A stretch of 64,000 nt of DNA from an uncultured Clostridia bacterium (GTDB lineage: Bacteria; Bacillota; Clostridia; Oscillospirales; Acutalibacteraceae): assembly GCA_937892115.1 (NCBI GenBank), contig CALAUI010000006.1:241421-305420 (forward strand). The letters run 5' to 3'. The notes beneath the pieces are model-generated. The model was not told where the DNA came from, did not search any database, and saw nothing but the letters and a program-made list of their open reading frames with translations. A program made the position numbers and the translations under genes. Shown here piece after piece: positions 23,985-31,293 of the stretch; within the stretch, counting starts at the first letter, position 1; each line of letters begins with the position of its first letter.

Positions 23985-24863
23985 TCAAAGGTCAACACCT
24001 TCAAGATTAAAATCAGGAATAAATATTTCGTCACTTGAAGATTTCTTCTGAAAATAAATGTTTTCAAAGCCGATATTTTTAACGTAATCCTTTATTATTA
24101 AATATTCACGTGATGACAGCGGTCTGTCAATCGGCTTCATACACTTTGCTTCGCCGTAAGGCGTATACTGTCTCATCACGCTGATATGTGTCTGCAACGA
24201 CAGATTTTCCGAAACCCAATCAAAAACTTTCATCGCCTGAGAAATATTACCGGGCAAAACCATATGTCTGACTATTATTCCCCTTGTGGCTATCCCGTTT
24301 TCATCTAAGATAAGATTGCCCGTTTGTCTGTACATTTCTTTTACGGATTCAGAGACAACCTCAAAGTAATCGCCGGCATCGGAGTATTTCAGTGCAGGTG
24401 TCGAATCATAATATTTAATATCCGGCAAATATATATCCACAAGACCTTCCAGCGATTTGATTACTTCAGCTTTTTCATAAGATGAAGTGTTATATACAAC
24501 GGGAACGGGAGATTTGAAATCACGAAGAACCTTAACCAATCTGTGAGCAAAATGAGAAGGAGTAACCAAATTAAGATTATGCACTCCCTGTTCAATCAGA
24601 TTATCAAAGATTTTCATAAGCTGTAAATCGGTTACATCTTTACCGAAAGAGCAATGACTGATTTCATGATTCTGACAGAAAACGCATCTGAGATTACATC
24701 CCGAAAAAAACACGGCACCGGAACCTTTAGTACCGCTTATCGGCGGTTCTTCCCAGAAATGAGGAGCGGCCCTTGCTACTCTGAATCCATCCCCGACACC
24801 GCAAAATCCAGAGCTTACGTTTCTGTCGGTTTTACAGTTTCTCGGACAAAGACTGCAAATCAA
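23985..24863 (-). CDS. Radical SAM protein, PflA/PflX-like activase
   Basis: Radical SAM enzyme of about 292 residues. The cluster motif is CNLRCVFC (CX3CX2C). It is preceded by an N-terminal CSLCPRNC-X10-CG segment that may hold another metal site. LPDIKYYD and GIIVRHMVLPGN are found in the putative pyruvate-formate-lyase-activating group (COG1313-like). I favour a TTG start at 24863, with AGGTGG five bases ahead; the GTG at 24872 abuts GAG with no spacer. It is divergent from coaX and upstream of mscL. No glycyl radical enzyme lies nearby, so its target is unknown. Confidence 0.82.
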   Translation of the reverse strand: MICSLCPRNCKTDRNVSSGFCGVGDGFRVARAAPHFWEEPPISGTKGSGAVFFSGCNLRCVFCQNHEISHCSFGKDVTDLQLMKIFDNLIEQGVHNLNLVTPSHFAHRLVKVLRDFKSPVPVVYNTSSYEKAEVIKSLEGLVDIYLPDIKYYDSTPALKYSDAGDYFEVVSESVKEMYRQTGNLILDENGIATRGIIVRHMVLPGNISQAMKVFDWVSENLSLQTHISVMRQYTPYGEAKCMKPIDRPLSSREYLIIKDYVKNIGFENIYFQKKSSSDEIFIPDFNLEGVDL

Positions 24864-24891
24864 AATTACCACCTCTGAAATAAAGTTATTG

Positions 24892-24919
24892 TTGAATTTT
24901 TATAAAATAAGTGTATAAT
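24892..24919 (+). promoter_or_regulatory. Promoter of coaX
   Basis: TTGAAT (24892-24897), 16 bases, TATAAT (24914-24919), about 32 bases before the coaX ATG at 24952. Confidence 0.72.
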
Positions 24920-24951
24920 AAAGAAATAAAATATAATGGAGATGTATTTGT

Positions 24952-25734
24952 ATGTTTCTTGCAATAGATATAGGCAATACAACAATATGCATGGGGGTTT
25001 ACGAAGGTAATTCCTCAAAATTCGTTTCAAGAATTGCAACAAACAAATCAAAAGAACCCGTTGAGTACATAATCGTATTCAAACAGATATTTGAAATGAA
25101 CGGTATAACCCCCGAAGATATAACCGGCTCTGCCATAAGCAGTGTTGTACCTGAGGTCACAAAATCAATTATCAATGCGGTTTCTTACCTCGTAGGATGT
25201 ACGCCGATGGTACTCGGACCCGGAATCAAAACCGGAATGAAAATTATGATTGACAATCCCGCTCAGCTCGGTGCAGATTTACTTGCTGGATGCGTAGGGG
25301 CAGCTGCATTATATCCCCTTCCCTGCATAGTAATCGATATGGGAACAGCTACAAAAATCAGCATTATAGATAAGGACGGAAATTTCAGAGGATGTGCAAT
25401 TGCACCCGGTGTCAAAATTTCACTCAATGCACTTTCCGAAAGAACTTCTCAGCTTCCGAATATCAGCTTAAACACACCGGACCACGCAATCGGAACAAAT
25501 ACTCTTGATTCAATGCAGTCAGGTACGGTTTACGGCTTTGCTTCCATGATAGACGGTCTTTGTGAAAAATTTGAAACAGAGCTCAACCAAGGCAAAGCTT
25601 CTCTTATAGCAACCGGCGGACTTGCCCATACTCTTATAAAAAGCTGTTCAAAAGACATAGTATTCAACGGAGAGCTTGTTCTGTTCGGTCTTAAGGTGCT
25701 TTACGAAAAAAACTTCGGTAAGTTACCGCAATAA
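24952..25734 (+). CDS. coaX: Type III pantothenate kinase
   Basis: ATP-dependent phosphorylation of pantothenate, first step of coenzyme A synthesis. The 260-residue protein shows the ASKHA-fold phosphate motif AIDIGNTT at the start, GIKTGMKIMIDNPAQLGADLL in the middle, the DMGTAT motif and GCAIAPGVKISLNAL. These are diagnostic of CoaX rather than CoaA. TGGAGATGTATTTGT precedes the ATG. It is followed after 48 bases by the large amidase gene and may share its transcript. Confidence 0.95.
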   Translation: MFLAIDIGNTTICMGVYEGNSSKFVSRIATNKSKEPVEYIIVFKQIFEMNGITPEDITGSAISSVVPEVTKSIINAVSYLVGCTPMVLGPGIKTGMKIMIDNPAQLGADLLAGCVGAAALYPLPCIVIDMGTATKISIIDKDGNFRGCAIAPGVKISLNALSERTSQLPNISLNTPDHAIGTNTLDSMQSGTVYGFASMIDGLCEKFETELNQGKASLIATGGLAHTLIKSCSKDIVFNGELVLFGLKVLYEKNFGKLPQ

Positions 25735-25782
25735 ATTATATTATTTTGGCAGAACGTGTGTCAATATAAATCAGAGGTATTT

Positions 25783-28644
25783 ATGAAAAAAAAGAAAATC
25801 ATTGCAATCTTAATAATATCACTGATTATTGCCGCGTTGGCAGCACTGATTGTTTTTCTGAAAGTCAGCGGAAAATATCCTTTCAACGGAAACGAAACGC
25901 CAGATACGGACAAAATCGTATATGATGCAGATGACGAAAAAATAAAAAACGAAATACCCGTAAGTCGCATGGCTGCCGTTATTGACATAAACGATTACAG
26001 TAATGAAAATGACATCAAATCATTAAAAACATCCGGATTCAACACGTTCATAATCCAATACGACGTATTTAACCACGACAAAGTACGCGAATTATCAAAT
26101 AAACTGAATTCTTACTCCATGTATAACGGTATAAGAGTATCAGCAAATGATAAAGATTTATTCTTTAAGTCATACAAAGATTTTGATACGGATTTTTTTC
26201 TGTTTTATGATGTGAATGACAGCGGCGAATACTTTGTTACTACTGCAATGGATTTCAATAATCTGATAAAGCAAAACGACCCGGAATGTCGTTTCGGAAT
26301 TGAAGCGGCTGACTCTGCGGTTATTTCTGATTATCTGCTTGCATCTGCAGGAGCCGGAAACGTTGATTTTGTAATGATAAACCAGAATGACAAAGGTTTA
26401 AGAGAATTCACTTCCGACATTCCCTCCTGGTATGAAATTACTGCAGATTTATGGATAAACTTCAATCTGACATATGCCGACAGTTTAAGTCAGGAAGATA
26501 CGGCAGAAATAATCACGTCGCTCAACTCACTGAATTCAGCTGAAAACATAGCGATTTGTATGACCGATTACAAGTCAATAGCTAATTCTTCAACAGATGC
26601 AATCAAGGCGCTTAAGAAATACATTAAAAACTATGACAATTTGCTTGAAGATAAATCCTTTGAAATTATTAACTATGCAGATTATGATATTACCATATCA
26701 AATCCGGTAATTAATTTCAGAGGTACCTGCAGTCCGTTATCGGAGCTGAAATGTAACGGTAAAAAAATAATTACGGCTGCAAACGGTGATTTTTCAGTTG
26801 ACTGTGATCTGAAATCGGGACTGAACAAAATCACTTTTGAACATAAGGGTAAAACTTATACTTACAATGTTACATATAATCTGAACATTGTTAAAAGTGT
26901 ATCACCGTCTAATACACTGATAATCCCCGGCAATATGGAATTTGAAATTTCCGCCGTAGCTCTGACCGGCTCAACCGTATCCGTATCCTTTAACGGCAGG
27001 ACCTTCAATATGTCAAGAGATTATGAAAAATATGACGAAGAAACGCCTGAAGGCAATTACTCAACTTATAAAGTAACCTTCACTTCGCCTCCTGAAAAAG
27101 AAAAAGAACAGAATCTCGGAAATTTCAAAGTAAACGCAACCTACAATGGTGTAACTCAATCAAAAATCGGAGCAATAATAAAGGTAAATTCAGCATCTGA
27201 ATCTTACATATCATATAATCTTCCTGCAGAAGAACTGTACAGTGCACCAGATGATCCGATAAATTTCGAAACCGTAAGCAGCGAAGTAGTTTCGTCAACC
27301 AAAAGAAGAGGAATGACTACTACAAGAAGAGGATCATCCTCAAACAGAATCAACACTTCAAAATCGGGAAGCACACAGCAGACATCCGACGGCAATTTGC
27401 AGAAATACTCATATCAGAACAACTACGGACTGGGTACTGCAAAACTTGTTGAAATTATCGGAGATTATGTAGAAGTATATCCCGGAAGCAATCTGAAAAC
27501 CAATTCCGAGCCGAACTGCTCCCCCTTCCTCAGAGGCACTACAGATTATTTCCGCGGCAGTGCGTCAATAGATTCGGATACGTACTACTTTATGAACTCG
27601 GGCTATAAAGTGCCCTCAACAATAACCGATAACGAGTATGAAGGTAAAAAAGCAGAACCTCAGGCAAGAATTGTTGACGGATATATTATGCCTTCAAATA
27701 ATGCAAAGATACTATCAAGCACGACATCCGATAACAGAACTGTCATAAAAATCAGCATGAACAGAAGAGTTCCGATCAACGCTTATCTGACGGGGCAAAA
27801 TTATGCCGATAATGGAAACGGAAGAATGGTTAAAGTAAACAACGTAACCTACACCGGCATCAAATTTACCTTTTATGATACCTCAAGCATTTACGGTTCG
27901 CTGAACTTCTCGGGTAATCTTCTTGCATCCGGCTCTGCTTCAAAGGGCGATGGATACTGCACATTAAATATTTCATTTATTCATCCCGGTAAATTCTACG
28001 GATATCACTGTCAATATGACAGCGAGGGCAATCTGGTAATTACAATAAAAGAAAAGCCGTCGGCAATCAGCGGATACCTTATTATGATTGACCCCGGTCA
28101 CGGAGGCAGAGATCCCGGCGCATTGTGTGCGGTTTCATCCGAAACGTGGAACGAAGCATCAATCAACCTCTCAATTGCCGAAAAAATCAAATCGGAGCTT
28201 GAAACAGCCGGTGCTTCCGTTATACTTACAAGATCCGATAATTCTTTCCTCAGTCTTCACGACAGAAATATGATGGTCAGAAAATACCATCCGGATTTAT
28301 TTATTTCAGTTCATTGTAACGCCGCCGGCTCGGCTTCCTCATACGGAGTATGCTCATTTTATTACAGAGCTTACTCGCAGCCGCTTTCCAAATGTGTTCA
28401 GGAAAAACTTGTAGGCGCTTATTCAAACAATATTTATTCCGGTAAAAATCTGACGGGAATAAACAAGGGCTCCTTATTCGGCGCGTACAGAGTTACCAGA
28501 GTTGAAGAATGTCCGTCAATTCTTGTTGAATATGGCTTTATCACATCGGTAATGGAATGCCAGGCACTGCAGAATGCTACTAACAGAAACATCCTTGCTA
28601 AAGCAACTGCAGACGGCATTAAAACATACATAAATAATTATTAA
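25783..28644 (+). CDS. Large membrane-anchored N-acetylmuramoyl-L-alanine amidase
   Basis: Cleaves the amide between muramic acid and the stem peptide. The ATG at 25783 follows AGAGGT; an in-frame GTG nine codons upstream has no ribosome site. Length 953 residues: a lysine-rich start and membrane helix (about 5-27), a region of some 250 residues like a glycosidase-type barrel (AAVIDINDYSN, FNTFIIQYDVF), Ig-like repeats, a Ser/Thr/Arg-rich linker near 510-545, an SH3-like segment and an AMIN-like stretch. The C-terminal 190 residues are Amidase_3: IMIDPGHGGRDPGA, the Glu in SETWNEASIN, LFISVHCNA and VEYGFI carry the zinc ligands and catalytic Glu. Likely a division or remodelling enzyme. Confidence 0.88.
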   Translation: MKKKKIIAILIISLIIAALAALIVFLKVSGKYPFNGNETPDTDKIVYDADDEKIKNEIPVSRMAAVIDINDYSNENDIKSLKTSGFNTFIIQYDVFNHDKVRELSNKLNSYSMYNGIRVSANDKDLFFKSYKDFDTDFFLFYDVNDSGEYFVTTAMDFNNLIKQNDPECRFGIEAADSAVISDYLLASAGAGNVDFVMINQNDKGLREFTSDIPSWYEITADLWINFNLTYADSLSQEDTAEIITSLNSLNSAENIAICMTDYKSIANSSTDAIKALKKYIKNYDNLLEDKSFEIINYADYDITISNPVINFRGTCSPLSELKCNGKKIITAANGDFSVDCDLKSGLNKITFEHKGKTYTYNVTYNLNIVKSVSPSNTLIIPGNMEFEISAVALTGSTVSVSFNGRTFNMSRDYEKYDEETPEGNYSTYKVTFTSPPEKEKEQNLGNFKVNATYNGVTQSKIGAIIKVNSASESYISYNLPAEELYSAPDDPINFETVSSEVVSSTKRRGMTTTRRGSSSNRINTSKSGSTQQTSDGNLQKYSYQNNYGLGTAKLVEIIGDYVEVYPGSNLKTNSEPNCSPFLRGTTDYFRGSASIDSDTYYFMNSGYKVPSTITDNEYEGKKAEPQARIVDGYIMPSNNAKILSSTTSDNRTVIKISMNRRVPINAYLTGQNYADNGNGRMVKVNNVTYTGIKFTFYDTSSIYGSLNFSGNLLASGSASKGDGYCTLNISFIHPGKFYGYHCQYDSEGNLVITIKEKPSAISGYLIMIDPGHGGRDPGALCAVSSETWNEASINLSIAEKIKSELETAGASVILTRSDNSFLSLHDRNMMVRKYHPDLFISVHCNAAGSASSYGVCSFYYRAYSQPLSKCVQEKLVGAYSNNIYSGKNLTGINKGSLFGAYRVTRVEECPSILVEYGFITSVMECQALQNATNRNILAKATADGIKTYINNY

Positions 28645-28667
28645 TTTTCAGTTTGGAGGATAAATCA

Positions 28668-29957
28668 ATGAGTGAAAACAAAAAAAGAATCGAAACAATA
28701 TGCGTTCAGGGAGGATATACGCCGGGTAACGGTGAACCCAGACAAATTCCAATTATTCAGTCAACTACTTTCAAGTATGACACAAGCGAAGATATGGGTA
28801 AACTTTTTGACCTTGAAGCAAACGGATATTTCTATACAAGATTACAGAATCCGACCAATGATATGGTTGCGGCTAAAATCTGTGAAATGGAAGGCGGTAC
28901 AGCCGCAATGCTTACCTCATCAGGTCAGGCAGCAAACTTCTATTCAATTTTCAACATTGCAAACTGCGGCGATCACGTCGTTTCCTGCTCAACCATTTAC
29001 GGCGGAACTTTCAATCTCTTTTCAGTAACAATGAAAAAAATGGGTATTGATTTTACTTTTGTAAGCCCCGACTGTACCGATGAAGAACTTGAAGCTGCAT
29101 TCAAGCCCAATACGAAAGCTGTATTCGGTGAAACAATCGCCAATCCCGCACTTACTGTACTTGATATAGAAAAATTTGCAAAAGCAGCTCACGACCATTG
29201 TGTACCTCTTATCATTGATAACACTTTCGCTACTCCCGTTAACTGCAGACCCATTGAATGGGGAGCAGATATCGTAACACACTCCACTACAAAATATATG
29301 GACGGTCACGGAGCCGGTGTAGGCGGTTGTATCGTAGATTCCGGTAAATTTGACTGGATGAAATATGCAGATAAATTCCCCGGTCTCACCACTCCCGATG
29401 ACAGTTATCATGGCATCACATACGCTGAAAAATTCGGTCTTGAAGGTGCTTTCATCACAAAGTGTACAGCTCAGCTCATGAGAGACTTCGGTTCAATCCA
29501 GTCTCCTCAGAACGCATTTCTTCTTAATCTCGGACTTGAAAGTCTTCATGTCAGGATAAAAAGACATTGTGAAAACGCTCAGGCAGTAGCGGAATTCCTT
29601 GAGAAACACGAAAAGGTTACCTTCGTAACTTATGCAGGTCTTCCCTCAAGTCCCTACTATGAAAGAGCAAAGAAGTATCTGCCTAACGGAAGCTGCGGAG
29701 TTGTATCATTCGGCGTTAAAGGCGGAAGAAAAGCAGCCGAAACCTTTATGAAGAATCTTAAAATCGCCGCTATTGAGACTCACGTTGCCGATGCAAGAAC
29801 CTGCTGTCTGCATCCCGCAAGTGCAACTCACAGACAGATGAATGACGAAGAGCTTATTGCTGCAGGCGTTTCAGCTGACCTTATCCGTTATTCCTGCGGA
29901 CTTGAAAACGCACAGGATCTGATTGACGATATAGCTCAGGCACTTGAAAAAATCTGA
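28668..29957 (+). CDS. metY: O-acetylhomoserine sulfhydrylase
   Basis: PLP enzyme that makes homocysteine from O-acetylhomoserine and sulfide. The ATG at 28668 follows GGAGGATAAATCA; the frame extends to a TTG inside that site. The 429 residues match the Cys/Met-metabolism PLP fold. TICVQGGYTPG and YFYTRLQNPTND lie early, with TSSGQAANFYSIFN after them. The PLP lysine is in HSTTKYMDGHGAGVGG, and CCLHPASATHRQM is near the end. Its neighbour metA makes O-acetylhomoserine, so together they form a direct sulfhydrylation route. No S-box precedes it; it lies 23 bases after the amidase stop. Confidence 0.95.
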   Translation: MSENKKRIETICVQGGYTPGNGEPRQIPIIQSTTFKYDTSEDMGKLFDLEANGYFYTRLQNPTNDMVAAKICEMEGGTAAMLTSSGQAANFYSIFNIANCGDHVVSCSTIYGGTFNLFSVTMKKMGIDFTFVSPDCTDEELEAAFKPNTKAVFGETIANPALTVLDIEKFAKAAHDHCVPLIIDNTFATPVNCRPIEWGADIVTHSTTKYMDGHGAGVGGCIVDSGKFDWMKYADKFPGLTTPDDSYHGITYAEKFGLEGAFITKCTAQLMRDFGSIQSPQNAFLLNLGLESLHVRIKRHCENAQAVAEFLEKHEKVTFVTYAGLPSSPYYERAKKYLPNGSCGVVSFGVKGGRKAAETFMKNLKIAAIETHVADARTCCLHPASATHRQMNDEELIAAGVSADLIRYSCGLENAQDLIDDIAQALEKI

Positions 29958-29977
29958 TTATCGGAGGGCATTAAAAA

Positions 29978-30919
29978 ATGCCGATTAAAATACCAAACGA
30001 ATTACCGGCAACAAAAATACTGACGGAAGAAAACATATTTGTCATGACCGAAACAAGAGCCATGACGCAGGATATTCGTCCTCTTCAGATTTTGCTGCTG
30101 AATTTGATGCCGACGAAGATAGATACCGAGACTCAGTTAACACGACTTTTGGGTAACACCCCGCTTCAGGTCGAGCTTACTTTAATTCATACCGAATCTC
30201 ATAAATCAAAAAATACAAGCGAAGAGCACCTGCTTTCATTCTATCAGGTATTTGACGATGTAAAGGATAGATATTTTGACGGAATGATAATTACGGGCGC
30301 ACCGGTAGAAAATCTTGAATTTGAAGAAGTTGAATATTGGGACGAATTATGCAAAATCATGGAATGGAGCAAATCGCACGTTACATCAACCTTCCATATT
30401 TGCTGGGGAGCTCAGGCCGCCTTATATTATCATTTCGGAATACCTAAAGTAAATCTCGACGAAAAGCTTTTCGGAATCTTTCCTCATAAGGCAGATTACA
30501 AAAAATCAATACTTCTGAGGGGCTTTGACGATATATTCTATCTACCTCACTCAAGACATACAACTATAAGAACGGAAGATATAGAAAAAGTATCAAAGCT
30601 TAAAATACTTGCTTCCTCCCCCGTTGCCGGTGCATCAATAATTATGACCCCGAGGGGAAAACAGGTTTTCGTTACAGGTCACGCAGAATATGACCAGTAT
30701 ACTCTTGATAAGGAATATAGACGCGACCTCGCTGCAAACAAGCCGATTAAGTGTCCCGTAAACTATTATCCGGACGATGACATGAATAAAGAGCCGACAG
30801 TTTCCTGGAGAGCACACGGAAACCTTCTGTATACAAACTGGCTGAATTATTTTGTATATCAGACTACTCCTTATGATATCGGAAAGATTGCAGAAAGCGA
30901 CGATAAAGAAGAAGAATAA
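29978..30919 (+). CDS. metA: Homoserine O-acetyltransferase, MetA type
   Basis: Acylates homoserine for methionine synthesis. The 313-residue protein keeps the catalytic Cys142 (HICWGAQAA) and the His/Glu of VTGHAEYDQ. Residue 111, which decides acyl donor in this family, is Glu (GAPVE); Glu there favours acetyl-CoA while Gly favours succinyl-CoA. This fits the adjacent O-acetylhomoserine sulfhydrylase. GGAGGGCATTAAAA precedes the ATG, 20 bases after metY. So the annotation commonly given to MetA homologues, succinyltransferase, would be wrong here. Confidence 0.95.
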   Translation: MPIKIPNELPATKILTEENIFVMTETRAMTQDIRPLQILLLNLMPTKIDTETQLTRLLGNTPLQVELTLIHTESHKSKNTSEEHLLSFYQVFDDVKDRYFDGMIITGAPVENLEFEEVEYWDELCKIMEWSKSHVTSTFHICWGAQAALYYHFGIPKVNLDEKLFGIFPHKADYKKSILLRGFDDIFYLPHSRHTTIRTEDIEKVSKLKILASSPVAGASIIMTPRGKQVFVTGHAEYDQYTLDKEYRRDLAANKPIKCPVNYYPDDDMNKEPTVSWRAHGNLLYTNWLNYFVYQTTPYDIGKIAESDDKEEE

Positions 30920-30959
30920 AGCATTTTTTACAAATTTTCATATTTTTTTAAAATTTTTA

Positions 30960-30988
30960 TTTACATTTCAAAATATTTATAATATAAT
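30960..30988 (+). promoter_or_regulatory. Promoter of the YdbC-like gene
   Basis: TTTACA (30960-30965), 17 bases, TATAAT (30983-30988), giving a leader of about 30 bases before the ATG at 31025. Confidence 0.8.
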
Positions 30989-31024
30989 AACTTTGAATTA
31001 TAATGCTTTGAAAGGAGAACCACC

Positions 31025-31240
31025 ATGCCTGCTTTTACTTACGAAATCACAGAAACCGTTGCAGTTCTTTCCGAGAATGCAAGAGGTTGGAAAAAAGAGC
31101 TCAACCTTGTCAGCTGGGGCGGACGTGATCCCAAGTACGATATTCGTGAATGGTCACCCGAACATGACAGAATGGGCAAAGGCGTTACTCTCAGTGACGA
31201 AGAGATGAAAGCTCTTGTTGATGCACTCAAGAAAATGTAA
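31025..31240 (+). CDS. YdbC-like PC4/p15 family single-stranded-nucleic-acid-binding protein
   Basis: A 71-residue protein with the block GWKKELNLVSWGGRDPKYDIREW followed by HDRMGKGVTLSDEE. This matches the bacterial YdbC family, a homologue of the eukaryotic transcription cofactor PC4 that binds single-stranded DNA as a dimer. AAAGGAG lies at good distance from the ATG, and a strong promoter lies upstream. Its cellular role in Firmicutes is poorly defined. It is followed by a hairpin and then, within 54 bases, by the GTPase-Rae1 fusion gene. Confidence 0.88.
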   Translation: MPAFTYEITETVAVLSENARGWKKELNLVSWGGRDPKYDIREWSPEHDRMGKGVTLSDEEMKALVDALKKM

Positions 31241-31252
31241 TCTTTAAGATTC

Positions 31253-31285
31253 GGCGCTGTCAATCGGCAGCGTCTTTTCTTTTTA
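31253..31285 (+). terminator. Terminator or attenuator between ydbC and the GTPase-Rae1 gene
   Basis: Stem GGCGCTG / CAGCGTC (31253-31259 / 31268-31274, one G-U pair) followed by TTTTCTTTTT. The next coding start lies only about nine bases past the U-tract, leaving no room for a promoter. Confidence 0.78.
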
Positions 31286-31293
31286 TTGTGTTA

